Of a stretch of DNA of 36,855 bases, positions 5,322 to 14,640 are shown in pieces. Each line of letters begins with the position of its first letter. Position 1 is the stretch's first letter. The notes under the pieces were generated by a model, which saw nothing but the letters and a program-made list of their open reading frames with translations, ran no database searches and was not told the DNA's origin. The stretch is from IMG/VR virus record IMGVR_UViG_3300036985_001434, positions 1-36,855 of that record. The stretch is one strand, 5' to 3'. The position numbers and the translations under genes are program-made. Origin of the DNA: a virus.

Positions 5322-6915
5322 CGTTTATCACTTTAATTTTTTTATTGTCAAATATAACTATTTGCTGCCCACCACTATTATCAATTGTATTCGTTTTAAA
5401 AAAGAACGCATCATATCCCACTTTCTCTGCTGCCAATCTTATTGAGTTATAGAAAGTATCCGATGTGCCTACTATATTTTTATTATAAAAATCACTTGAT
5501 TCTCTAACTGCTGCTATTCTTTCGGGAGTGCCTCCTGCATATTTTCTTATCTCTTCTTCCAATTGATAATATTTCTTAAATATTCCTTGTCTAATAGATT
5601 CTTGTTCAGCATATATCTTATTGAATGCATTCTCAAATTTTTTATCTTTCTTAAATAATGTATTCAAGTATACTTCATTCGCTTCTGATTTATTTATATT
5701 ATTTCGTTTTGCTATTTGCAATACCTTATCATAGTCAAATACCAATGGCTTTTTGATATCAACCTTCGTTTGTACTACACTTGGATTATCTATCAAATCA
5801 TTATAGTATTCAGTTACTTTCTTCTCATCTGTAAGATATGTCCCCTTGCCTAAAAACTTACCAAGAGTCACCTCTCCAGTATCTTTGAATCCTTGATTCT
5901 TGATTGAACTAACATTCTTACTTGGTGTAGAATGATAGAAAGTCTGTTTAAGTTCGGAATCCTTCACAAACTCCTCTACTTCTTTCTTGGTATTTAATGA
6001 TGCATTTCTATAGAATCCCTCTGCCTTGGCTCTTTCCTTAATCGTATCGGGAACTTTATTATCGGGAACTGGCACAAGGTAGTGCCTACAATTCCATCCA
6101 CCTACAAAGGTGAATATAGTTTTGCTATCAGTTCCATCCATTCTCCCTGCCCAAGTTCCATCTTTAATATCATTGATGCCTCCACTATTCTTGCCTTCTC
6201 CCCATAGTTGTATCTCGTTTCTATGGAATATCTCTCCTTCTCTATGCTCACAGAATGGTCTTGTTGTAGGTATCTCTCCACCAAGATATTCGTACCACTC
6301 AATATCTAATTGCTCATTAACTGCTGCAGAGTAACTTCTGTCTGCTACTGCTTGAGCAGTATATGCAGTTGTCTTGATGTTGGCAAGTAACTTACCATCC
6401 ATTGTATCACTGCCTAATACCAATGCCTTTAATGAATTAACAGAATCTTTAAGTTGCGCTCTTGCTGCTATGTTAGATGTTAACTGCTCTGCGAATGGTT
6501 GAGTAAATCTTGAATCTAATCCTGCACCAAAGAATGTATTAATGGCATTCTGCTTTGAGATATTTAGTATCTGCTTTTGTATCTCATTTGGCTTAAATCC
6601 TTCTTGAAAATTCTTGGCTATCTCATCAGTTAGTTTTGCTCCTTCTTCTATAGAATTTAAAAATGTTTTAACTGCATCTTTATACTCCCCTCCTGCCAAT
6701 ACCTTCTTTAAATCTTCAGAGATGATTGCAATCCTTCTTATGTTGTTTTCATTCTGCAGAATATTGCCATTGGCATCCACATCCATATCCTGCAGGATTG
6801 GCTCTATTCTTCTCCAAATCTGTGCTTGTGCCTTAATTGCTTCTGTCTGTAATCTATCGGGAACAGATTCAACTAATGCCAGTTTCTTCTTTACCAGTGA
6901 ATCAAGCGATGCCAT
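5311..6915 (-). CDS. gp7-type head morphogenesis protein fused to an ADP-ribosyltransferase-like domain (534 aa)
   Basis: Residues 1-290 match the SPP1 gp7/Mu F-like minor head family: a helical N-terminus, then TTRPFCEHREGEIFHRNEIQ at 217-236 and GGWNCRHYLVPV at 272-283 with paired Cys/His (C222, H224, C276, H278). Residues 322-534 form a second domain resembling ADP-ribosyltransferases of phage polyvalent proteins: FYHST (H328), GKGTYLT (Y360), VGYDAFFF at 499-506 and GGQQIVIFDNKKIKVI at 515-530. The expected H-Y-E/Q triad would be H328, Y360 and Q517 or Q518. gp7-family proteins enter the capsid in a few copies, so the enzyme domain could be carried in the virion and delivered on infection, as T4 Alt is; this is inference. 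The gene overlaps portal by 14 nt. Confidence 0.8.
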   Translation of the reverse strand: MASLDSLVKKKLALVESVPDRLQTEAIKAQAQIWRRIEPILQDMDVDANGNILQNENNIRRIAIISEDLKKVLAGGEYKDAVKTFLNSIEEGAKLTDEIAKNFQEGFKPNEIQKQILNISKQNAINTFFGAGLDSRFTQPFAEQLTSNIAARAQLKDSVNSLKALVLGSDTMDGKLLANIKTTAYTAQAVADRSYSAAVNEQLDIEWYEYLGGEIPTTRPFCEHREGEIFHRNEIQLWGEGKNSGGINDIKDGTWAGRMDGTDSKTIFTFVGGWNCRHYLVPVPDNKVPDTIKERAKAEGFYRNASLNTKKEVEEFVKDSELKQTFYHSTPSKNVSSIKNQGFKDTGEVTLGKFLGKGTYLTDEKKVTEYYNDLIDNPSVVQTKVDIKKPLVFDYDKVLQIAKRNNINKSEANEVYLNTLFKKDKKFENAFNKIYAEQESIRQGIFKKYYQLEEEIRKYAGGTPERIAAVRESSDFYNKNIVGTSDTFYNSIRLAAEKVGYDAFFFKTNTIDNSGGQQIVIFDNKKIKVINDAE

Positions 6916-8812
6916 TGAGCAGTTCTTGTTGTGCTTGTTGGATTGGGTCTAACTGAGTGCCTATCCTATCTGATGCTAATTGATTCAATGCTGCTATCTG
7001 CTCTGCCATTGGTAGGTCTATGAACCTTGGAGCATCTTCTGTTGCAATGTGATTCCGTATCAATTCCATCACTAATTGTGGAGCAGAGTGATGAATCACA
7101 TCTTGATACTTCTCAATAGTGCCATTGGCAATCCTCACTGCGATATCTGCACTATTCATCAGCAGTAATTCATCTGCATTCACAATCAAATCATAGATTG
7201 CTGATGTCTCCTCATCTGTGTAGTGTATCGCACGAATGTAGTTATATACATTGCTAAATGTAATTGATGGTGGGACTCCTGCTTTAACTCCCTCACTGAT
7301 GATTGCAAGATAGTCTGATGGTGTAGAGATATCGAATGATGTAGGATAAACCAAGTTCACTCCACCAAAGTATTCACCATAACGCATCCTGCCCATTGTC
7401 ACCAAGCAGAAATTATAGATATCAAATAGTTGGTCTGATATAGGCTTGATAAAAGCATACAATGCTCTCAGTTTATTCAATGAACCAGTGGCAGTGGATG
7501 CCTCTCCAATACTTCCCGATTCATCAGAAGATGGTAGATGGAGAATCCTTCTTGCCTTGGTCATTTGCATCTCAATCTCACCTCTCAAGAATGTTAAGGT
7601 ATCCATTGGAGGAGAAACAAACTTGATATACTCTCCACTCAAATTACCATCCCCATCACTTAATGATGTCTTTGGCTTGATTAGTAGCAATCCAGTTGGA
7701 GAGAATCGTGAACGTACACCACTACCACTACACGAACCACAAGTACGATAGCCTCCATTGATTGTATCGAATATCTGCCCATCACTACACTTGTTGCCTT
7801 CTCTGTCTACAAAATCACATATCTCACCTAATGCTACCATATATGGGAATGAGGATGTGGCTTTGGATATCTGTAAGTAGGATTGGTCTAACACTACTTG
7901 GTCTAACAATGGGACTGCAGTGATGAATGGAGATTGGAATGCTATCTCGTGACCAATCATCTGTGGCATACCTTTGAGTTTAGTGCAAGGCACATAACCA
8001 AGATTGTGCTGAAAGTATAGCACTGGTTGACCAAATGTCATATCCATCTTTTTGCCATACTGCTCAATTCGATAAATCGCAGTGCTATCATATAATTCAA
8101 GGACTATCCCTGCCTTCTCATCTTTATTGCCCACTCGTACAATTGACCTATCATCAGTAATTACGAGATAGTATTCACCATACTTTTGCCCAACAATACT
8201 CTTGCAGGAATAGTAGTGAGGATATGGCTTGATTAGTTCATTAGATACTACCTCTTCACCAGTGTCCTCAAGTATTGTAGTGTCTACATCTTCGGGTTCA
8301 ATGGCTATGATACCATTGGCATCAATGAGTTTTAATGTAGGTAGCATATCCTTTACGAATGCCTCCAATGATGTGAACTTCTCTATCTCCTCATTGACAT
8401 ATGTTTGGAATGTATCAGCACCAAAGATTGGTTCAGTCTCTTGGTTGTATCTGATGCTCCAGTTTTGGTCTGCGAATGCTCTGCTAATCGTTGCCTTGAA
8501 ATCTTCAAACACTGATAGTGTTGATGGCTTGTAGTTGGCTCTGATGTATTGTGATTGAGCATCACTCTGATTTGGCGCACGAACAGATAGGAGATGTTCG
8601 GGATATACATCGGGTCTTGTATGTGGCAAGATGCTATCATACATCTTGGCTGCATAGTTATATCCACTCCAGTATTCGGGATACTGCGATACTCCCACTC
8701 TCTCCTTTGTGATTGGATTGATAGGATGCTTGGCTGATGCAGTCTCCCAATTCTTGTGTAAGTAGGCAAACTTGCTTACAATCTTGTTTATCTCCTCTAT
8801 TGTCAGTGCCAT
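6902..8812 (-). CDS. Portal protein (636 aa)
   Basis: Portal is called from size, the directly following gp7-type gene, and the middle region typical of portals in phages of Bacteroidota: a long mixed core, then a helical stem region after a Ser/Gly-rich stretch GEASTATGSLNKLRALYAF. It contains four Cys (C332, C342, C358, C361; the last two in TCGSCSGSG) that could form a zinc-finger insert, unusual for a portal. The start at 8812 lies 1 nt after the stop of a 25-codon gene. Confidence 0.75.
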   Translation of the reverse strand: MALTIEEINKIVSKFAYLHKNWETASAKHPINPITKERVGVSQYPEYWSGYNYAAKMYDSILPHTRPDVYPEHLLSVRAPNQSDAQSQYIRANYKPSTLSVFEDFKATISRAFADQNWSIRYNQETEPIFGADTFQTYVNEEIEKFTSLEAFVKDMLPTLKLIDANGIIAIEPEDVDTTILEDTGEEVVSNELIKPYPHYYSCKSIVGQKYGEYYLVITDDRSIVRVGNKDEKAGIVLELYDSTAIYRIEQYGKKMDMTFGQPVLYFQHNLGYVPCTKLKGMPQMIGHEIAFQSPFITAVPLLDQVVLDQSYLQISKATSSFPYMVALGEICDFVDREGNKCSDGQIFDTINGGYRTCGSCSGSGVRSRFSPTGLLLIKPKTSLSDGDGNLSGEYIKFVSPPMDTLTFLRGEIEMQMTKARRILHLPSSDESGSIGEASTATGSLNKLRALYAFIKPISDQLFDIYNFCLVTMGRMRYGEYFGGVNLVYPTSFDISTPSDYLAIISEGVKAGVPPSITFSNVYNYIRAIHYTDEETSAIYDLIVNADELLLMNSADIAVRIANGTIEKYQDVIHHSAPQLVMELIRNHIATEDAPRFIDLPMAEQIAALNQLASDRIGTQLDPIQQAQQELLNGIA

Positions 8813-8813
8813 C

Positions 8814-8891
8814 TTATGCTACTGCTTTGGTTGTTGGTTGAACAATGATGTGTGAACCACACGATTTAGAACGGCAGAATGTAGGTCTCAT
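8814..8891 (-). CDS. Tiny protein upstream of portal (25 aa)
   Basis: This 25-codon frame fills the space between methyltransferase and portal. It reads MRPTFCRSKSCGSHII and then a Pro/Thr/Lys tail. Two Cys and a His suggest metal binding. Its stop is 1 nt from the portal start, a spacing that suggests translational coupling. Too short to be sure, but similar tiny Cys-Gly-Ser-His ORFs before portal genes are familiar from phages of Bacteroidota. Confidence 0.5.
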   Translation of the reverse strand: MRPTFCRSKSCGSHIIVQPTTKAVA

Positions 8892-8893
8892 AG

Positions 8894-9469
8894 TTATTGT
8901 ATTAGTGTTAATCCCCTTCCCTCTGATGTATTCAATGTAATCACATTGTATTGGCAATCTCTTGCATACTTGACCAATTGTGCAACATCATCAATATGTA
9001 ATGAATCGTGATATGCAATAATTCCTCCATTGGCAAGCACTCTTTCTACCTCCTTGAATTCGGGAAGAATGTTATCCCAAGAATGGTCACCATCTACAAA
9101 TATGATATCATAATGTTTAGTAGGCATTTCTTTGATAACTCCGATAGATTCCCCTATGATAAAGTCTACTGCTATACCATCACGTTGTAAATTATATTTA
9201 CGATAATCATTGATGTCAATTCCTGCATAGTATCCACCATTAGGTAGTGCCTCAATTATCTTAACTGATGATTCACCTTCGAATACACCAATCTCAAGAA
9301 CTGCTTTGGCTTGTGTCATTGAGACTAATGCTCCAAGAAATTGACATACATCAATCTCTGAATTCCACTCGTGTCTTGGCAATGGCTCAAGTCCATATAT
9401 CTCCATTGTTTGTTCAACCACTGGGGACTCAGTTGATTCATCAGTTGGCTTATCGCTTTGGGTCTGCAT
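8894..9469 (-). CDS. Class I SAM-dependent methyltransferase (191 aa)
   Basis: Rossmann-type methyltransferase: motif I AVLEIGVFEGESS at 56-68, acidic loop YAGIDIND at 81-88, motif with IIFVDGDHSWDNI at 122-134, and GGIIAYHDS at 148-156. The D-G-D-H and H-D residues resemble the metal site of macrocin-type O-methyltransferases, which act on sugar hydroxyls. It overlaps the glycosyltransferase gene upstream by 20 nt, so the two probably act on the same glycan. Confidence 0.85.
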   Translation of the reverse strand: MQTQSDKPTDESTESPVVEQTMEIYGLEPLPRHEWNSEIDVCQFLGALVSMTQAKAVLEIGVFEGESSVKIIEALPNGGYYAGIDINDYRKYNLQRDGIAVDFIIGESIGVIKEMPTKHYDIIFVDGDHSWDNILPEFKEVERVLANGGIIAYHDSLHIDDVAQLVKYARDCQYNVITLNTSEGRGLTLIQ

Positions 9470-10379
9470 ATTTGTAGTCTGCTATTCGATTGATAAAATA
9501 GTTATGTCTCTTGCCTTCTTGCTTCATCCACACCTTTAGTTGTCTGTCTAACCAATCTGTGTAGAATCTTGGTGTAAATCCCTTGCCACCATAGTAGGAT
9601 TGAAAATAAAAATTATCAATGACATCTTTGATATCTAATCCTCTGTGCATCGCAAAGTGAATCACCTCTTCATCCATTGACGCATCAATGTTCATTATCC
9701 CCAATGCAACATTCATATATAACTCATCGGGCTGCCCACCTCCCCACTTCATCCTCAACTTATTTATGGGCATTGGTTTGTTCACATAATAGTCTAATGC
9801 AATCTGAAATAATCTCTTTGCATCATCGCTCTTGCGTATGAATTGAACAGATGAATTGATGGCATATATCTTGGCATCTTTGGTAAGATTGAAATGCTCC
9901 CATAGATGGTCTGCCCAAGCCCACTGCATCACTCTAAAGTCTCTGCCTTGGTCTATTGTATGTGTGCCAATAACGTGAGTCTGATAGTTCTTATTTGAAC
10001 TTGATAGATGCTTTAGTAGTGGCTCAATATCTTTAAGGCATACTGCATCTACATCCAAGAATAGATTCTGCTCGTATGGCAGTAAATCGTAGACAAGTAG
10101 TTTAGCCTTGGCAGGGTCTAACTTCTTCTCAGTATATATGTTTGATGATGGTAGGTCTACATAGACATCTATCACATCACTTAGTTCGGGGCAATAGTAT
10201 CTTGCACCTTTGTCCAATGGCTCACTGATTAAGGCAATCTGTACTGCCTTATTAAATCTCTTTATCGAATAGGCAAGATTGTATGTTGCCCAATAATATT
10301 GTGGTCTACCAAATGCCATAAGCACCACTCCAATTGGAGCAGTGCCTTGGCTTTGATTTGTTGGTTCGTGCAGATTCAT
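9450..10379 (-). CDS. GT-A fold glycosyltransferase, GT8-like (309 aa)
   Basis: The N-terminal strand GVVLMAFGRPQYY, the nucleotide-sugar region, and the metal-binding DxD in NLFLDVDAVCL (D109-V-D111) mark a GT-A transferase of the GT8-like type. A later segment KWGGGQPDELYMNVAL fits the acceptor side of that fold. It starts in a TAATG overlap with the tail gene upstream and overlaps the methyltransferase downstream. A glycan-modifying pair inside a structural operon suggests action on virion proteins or on host surface sugars late in infection; the acceptor is unknown. Confidence 0.8.
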   Translation of the reverse strand: MNLHEPTNQSQGTAPIGVVLMAFGRPQYYWATYNLAYSIKRFNKAVQIALISEPLDKGARYYCPELSDVIDVYVDLPSSNIYTEKKLDPAKAKLLVYDLLPYEQNLFLDVDAVCLKDIEPLLKHLSSSNKNYQTHVIGTHTIDQGRDFRVMQWAWADHLWEHFNLTKDAKIYAINSSVQFIRKSDDAKRLFQIALDYYVNKPMPINKLRMKWGGGQPDELYMNVALGIMNIDASMDEEVIHFAMHRGLDIKDVIDNFYFQSYYGGKGFTPRFYTDWLDRQLKVWMKQEGKRHNYFINRIADYKYADPKR

Positions 10380-10918
10380 TAACTGAATATTCCTGCAGGA
10401 GCAAGATGTTGTGTTGGAATATCCTTATCTCTCCAAGAGAAAGTTACCTCATATCTCTGCAATTCGTTGTTCTGTTCGGGCAGAATAAAGTTTGCAGATG
10501 TAGTGATACCTACTGGTGGGTCAATGAACAAGACTCTACCACTATCACACATATACGCAAGTATCCATCCGATTCTGCGATTGTTAACATCATTCCAAAA
10601 TGTGTTATTCTCATCAGTCACATTGGCATCGTATAGAGTTGCAGTGCGGTCTTCATTGATACGGATAGGAGTTCCACATCCAATTGGCGAATCCACTTGA
10701 ACTGGTGAACCTGCAGGTAGTGCAAATCGAATATCTTGAATTAAACGTGCTTCACCACTATCCAGTAAATCTTGTACTTCTACGGCATCAGAAGGATTTG
10801 GCAATGTTGTGTTACAAGCACCTACGATAATGGCAGAAACTCCACCTAATTTATATTCGTTGCAGTCTACAAGATTGTGTTCGAAAAGCGATGTATCGCA
10901 ATATGATACGCATCCCAT
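10379..10918 (-). CDS. Probable tail protein (179 aa)
   Basis: Not firmly recognised. It has an N-terminal Cys cluster (MGCVSYC...DC) and a mostly beta-type remainder (LGGVSAIIVG, RFALPAGSP, GWILAYMCDSGRVLF, YEVTFSWRD). The size and place after the tail-tip genes would fit a tail tube or small tail component. A promoter-like box precedes it at 10996-11024, so it may head the unit with the glycosyltransferase, methyltransferase, portal and head genes. Confidence 0.6.
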   Translation of the reverse strand: MGCVSYCDTSLFEHNLVDCNEYKLGGVSAIIVGACNTTLPNPSDAVEVQDLLDSGEARLIQDIRFALPAGSPVQVDSPIGCGTPIRINEDRTATLYDANVTDENNTFWNDVNNRRIGWILAYMCDSGRVLFIDPPVGITTSANFILPEQNNELQRYEVTFSWRDKDIPTQHLAPAGIFS

Positions 10919-10995
10919 AAATGTAGTATTAAATTGTTGGTTTGAGTCTATTACATAGGATGACTCAAGTAGTCCTACTATCTATGATGCTTGAA

Positions 10996-11024
10996 CAAAT
11001 ATACGAATTTATTCTTGATACAAA
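10996..11024 (-). promoter_or_regulatory. Promoter-like box before tail/portal genes
   Basis: The minus strand reads TTTG (11021-11024), 17 nt, then TATATTTG (10996-11003), a full TAnnTTTG. The -33 spacing is shorter than usual. It overlaps the last codons of the 551-aa gene and would yield a leader of about 75 nt before 10918. Confidence 0.45.
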
Positions 11025-12664
11025 TTAATCAAGTTCTCCGTAATAATTCGCTCATTATCTTGCGTTAAAATGAATGGCTCAGAATCGTTATCCAATACTG
11101 ATGGCAAGCAATCAGCAGTTACACCAATGCATATGGTCTTCCTTACCAAATCATTCTGCTTAAACATATCAATGGTTATTGCTCCCAAATCATCAGCAGT
11201 CTCATATTCGATTGTTGGGAATTCAGAATCTACTGGAGAATGCAGCACACCATTGATATAGCAATTATCAAAGAAGACTACTATGCTCAAGAAATCAAAT
11301 ACATATTCGGGCAGTCTTCCAAAGTAGAATGATACCTTCTTTCTTCTGTCCACATAGGTTGATGACCATCTTCCCGATGAGTATCTGAATAGGTCTGCAT
11401 CAGTCTCATATTGTGCTTGAAATCTTCTGCCTTCCAATCTGATTGATGGCAGGAATGAACTGCCATAGAACGATAGTCCAAACTGGTCTTCTCCATTGCA
11501 TCCTTCTACTTTAAAGAATCGGCAAGGGTCTGAATAATCTCCAATGGATATCAAATCACTATACTTATCATACGTTGCCCACTCCTTAAATGCTCGTGCA
11601 TCTACCTTACTAACTACGATTGTACCACCACTAACTGAACCAATCTCAAATCCATACAATGAGAAATTACCACTACTGGTAGGTATGATATTAAATGTAT
11701 AAGTCCCTGCTGAATTGATGGTAAATAAATTAACTCCATCTACTTCTACTCGCAGTCTTGCATCACTCATTGAATCCACCACAATGGTTACACTATACTC
11801 CTTCCCCTCACACATCTCTGTGATGGATATTAATCTACCACTACCTCCAACAGATAGACTAATATCTGCTTGACTATTGGCTATATTCCAGTTGTCAATG
11901 TTAGATATATCATTATCCCATCCCACTGGTGGACATCCAATACATAGTCCCCAATCGTTGAAGAACGGATTGTATATGTAGTATTGTCCACAAGTATTGA
12001 TACAATAATCTGCAATGGCTAACCTATAACATCCTGCATCCAAATCATAATCTGATAAGTCAATGGCAGCAGTTAGGTATTGGTCTTTGGTGATAATGGT
12101 TGGGTCTAATATTTGGACTATTGATAGGTCTTGTGCATCTACTATCCCTGCGAATAATCCACCATTGCACACTGGTACAAACTCATCTAATGTCACTATT
12201 CCAACAAACTCATCTGTAGGTTTTGCGATGAGTAACAAGTCTATGGTAGGTGAATTCAAGTTGGCAGGAATAGCATCTGCCTTCAAATATATAACGTGAG
12301 TTCCTGCTGCACTTACTTCTACAGATGTGCCATTAGTGAATCCCACTATCAATGTACCAGTGAATCCTTGATTGATAGTTATGGTTACACGATAGTCTAA
12401 GCAGTTTTGGAACTTGGCATAAATGAATCCTGCCAAACTATTGCCTACACTATCGGGAAAGGTAACTTCAGTTCCATCAATGGATACTGAGATAACTATA
12501 GTATCAACCAATCTCAAGTATCCGCATTCCCCTGCTTCCAATTGCCAAAATACTTGGTCATTGAAATCCATCAATTGAGCATAGTCCTTATTGCATCCCT
12601 CACATTGTTCGGGCAATTGACTATCAAAGATTATTGGTTGATTCGGGATAGATGTATAACTCAT
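11009..12664 (-). CDS. Large tail protein with a jelly-roll-like middle (551 aa)
   Basis: A largely beta-structured protein rich in Asp, Gly, Ser and aromatic residues. An N-terminal CEGCNKDY pair precedes repeated beta domains; the segment from about residue 245 to 355 (VGWDNDISNIDNWNI, then KEYSVTIVVDS and TYTFNIIPT) resembles carbohydrate-binding jelly rolls seen in phage tail tips. Start ATG 12664 shares ATGA with the previous stop. Following the tape measure and a baseplate-like gene, it is likely part of the tail tip and may bind host surface glycan. Confidence 0.65.
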   Translation of the reverse strand: MSYTSIPNQPIIFDSQLPEQCEGCNKDYAQLMDFNDQVFWQLEAGECGYLRLVDTIVISVSIDGTEVTFPDSVGNSLAGFIYAKFQNCLDYRVTITINQGFTGTLIVGFTNGTSVEVSAAGTHVIYLKADAIPANLNSPTIDLLLIAKPTDEFVGIVTLDEFVPVCNGGLFAGIVDAQDLSIVQILDPTIITKDQYLTAAIDLSDYDLDAGCYRLAIADYCINTCGQYYIYNPFFNDWGLCIGCPPVGWDNDISNIDNWNIANSQADISLSVGGSGRLISITEMCEGKEYSVTIVVDSMSDARLRVEVDGVNLFTINSAGTYTFNIIPTSSGNFSLYGFEIGSVSGGTIVVSKVDARAFKEWATYDKYSDLISIGDYSDPCRFFKVEGCNGEDQFGLSFYGSSFLPSIRLEGRRFQAQYETDADLFRYSSGRWSSTYVDRRKKVSFYFGRLPEYVFDFLSIVVFFDNCYINGVLHSPVDSEFPTIEYETADDLGAITIDMFKQNDLVRKTICIGVTADCLPSVLDNDSEPFILTQDNERIITENLINLYQE

Positions 12665-14640
12665 TGGATTAGTTTGTTTGAACGTAACTCAAATTGTGAA
12701 TTTTTACGCAGCACTGAATCAATCTGCAATCTCTTGATATATGTAGGTATAGTTGCCAGTGCATCATCCTGCCTCCCAAGTAGTATTGGTTTAGATGTCT
12801 CTGATGTAATGGCATTAATCTCTGCCATTGTCAATGGTCTCTTAAACTTATACAAGTAGGCTTGTACATCATCAATGTCTACTGGCTGCAGTGTTGATGG
12901 AGTGAATGGCACACCACTTCCACTGAAAAATGTTATTGATGGCAATTGAAAATTTATACATTGAGTCTCAAGAACTGGTATGCCTACCAATACTGCTGCA
13001 ACATCTCCTCTTACCTTATCACCTTGATTGCATACAAACGTGGCAGATGATGTGCATACAATTGCATTAGTTGCTAAATCTTGAACTACTGCACCTTGGT
13101 AGTCTGCAATAAAGACTCCTGCACCATCATAGTGCTTAATCACTGCTGCTCCCCATCTATCATCTACTGCAAATACTCCTGCAAGACTAACACTTAATTG
13201 AAATGAATATATCCCTGCAGCAGGGACTACATAAGTAAATCCATCAAAATTATTACCAGTATCTGTTATCTCATTTGGGAATGCGAGAAAGCTACCAGTG
13301 AATGCTGCGTAAGATGTAAAGTTCGTATTGACAATATCAAAGCATTGTAGGTTATTTACTGCTCGTGCATTAAAGATTGTATTGGCTGCATCGAATCCGT
13401 TAAGAAACGAGAATAGGCTATTTGGATATCCACTCAACCAATTAGCAGATACTGCCTCATTATTTAGTATGCCATTGTAAACTGATTGCAATCCCAATCC
13501 ATAGATATCAAACTGCTGCGCTATGAATCTATTGGTAATTGTTGAATATCTACAGATGATTATGAATACATTCAAATCATAGGACTCATTATTAAATCTG
13601 ACTACATCCTCAATTACATTCGTATCGAATACTACATCATCTGTCTTTAGTCCAAGTATGTTCGATGTGTTACATTCTCCAGTAAATCCAAATGTCTCAC
13701 TCCTAAATCCTCTGAATGGAGTTTGTGTAAACGAGCAAGCAGTATTACCACTATCGCATTCGTTTGCCTCAAGAACTGGTGAGCATCCAAACTCTGCTGC
13801 TTGGTAGAGTCTTGATGTATCAAACTTCATCTCTATGTTGGATTGGTCATAGAGATTAACTGATGGAGTTGATTGGTTAAAGTATGCAATTGGCTCAATG
13901 CGTAATAAAGGTCTGCCATTGGATTGCTTTTCGAATCCCATACCAAGATTCAACTTCTTTCGCAGACTACCATATAATGATTCAAAATTGGTTACGATAG
14001 TCTGCATTAGATTGCCTCTCATCACATTGCCTTGGCTCAACACATATAACGGATACTCGTTATTGGTATAGTTGGTCAAGAAGAAATTAGATTCGAAATC
14101 AACCAAGTCATCTGTCATACAAGCAATCAAATGCTTGAATACATCATATACGCTATATCCTCTGCTCGCAGGAGTTATTGCATTACCAGTGGCAGGATTG
14201 AACAAACTCAGTGTCCTTAATGTTGGTGGAGTAATAACTACACCATTCTTGGTTGATGCCAGTGTTAATGCGAATGGTATTGATTTGTTATTGTTAATCT
14301 TGGTACTGAATGTCTCATCATATAGTTTAGTCTTCACTTGGCATCTGTCCAAATCAAAAGCAGATTCGGTAACTATAATGTATCCATCAACTAACTTCTC
14401 CCATATCCCAGTTGTACACTTATACTGGACTGATACTCGTACCAATTCGCAGTATCCACTTGTGGCGAGTTTGTTATAGAAATAAGTAAAGATATCCCCA
14501 CCAAAGATTAGTTCATTATCGAATGATACTATTCGTGCGCCAATGGTACTATCCTCTGTAATGGATATGCCAAAATCTTCTGCGTTTAATGGTTGTCCCC
14601 TATCAAGATTATCAATGAGGAATTTTATCTGTTGTGCCAT
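12661..14640 (-). CDS. Distal tail / baseplate protein (659 aa)
   Basis: It follows the tape measure directly (16-nt overlap), where distal tail and tail-associated proteins are encoded. The N-terminus (QIKFLIDNLDRGQPLNAEDF) and the beta-rich first 150 residues fit a tail-tip hub; a later region with SLAGVFAVDDRWGAAV looks like a C1q/TNF-like or jelly-roll domain near residues 475-560. No enzyme motif is evident. The assignment is from position and architecture. Confidence 0.65.
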   Translation of the reverse strand: MAQQIKFLIDNLDRGQPLNAEDFGISITEDSTIGARIVSFDNELIFGGDIFTYFYNKLATSGYCELVRVSVQYKCTTGIWEKLVDGYIIVTESAFDLDRCQVKTKLYDETFSTKINNNKSIPFALTLASTKNGVVITPPTLRTLSLFNPATGNAITPASRGYSVYDVFKHLIACMTDDLVDFESNFFLTNYTNNEYPLYVLSQGNVMRGNLMQTIVTNFESLYGSLRKKLNLGMGFEKQSNGRPLLRIEPIAYFNQSTPSVNLYDQSNIEMKFDTSRLYQAAEFGCSPVLEANECDSGNTACSFTQTPFRGFRSETFGFTGECNTSNILGLKTDDVVFDTNVIEDVVRFNNESYDLNVFIIICRYSTITNRFIAQQFDIYGLGLQSVYNGILNNEAVSANWLSGYPNSLFSFLNGFDAANTIFNARAVNNLQCFDIVNTNFTSYAAFTGSFLAFPNEITDTGNNFDGFTYVVPAAGIYSFQLSVSLAGVFAVDDRWGAAVIKHYDGAGVFIADYQGAVVQDLATNAIVCTSSATFVCNQGDKVRGDVAAVLVGIPVLETQCINFQLPSITFFSGSGVPFTPSTLQPVDIDDVQAYLYKFKRPLTMAEINAITSETSKPILLGRQDDALATIPTYIKRLQIDSVLRKNSQFELRSNKLIQ

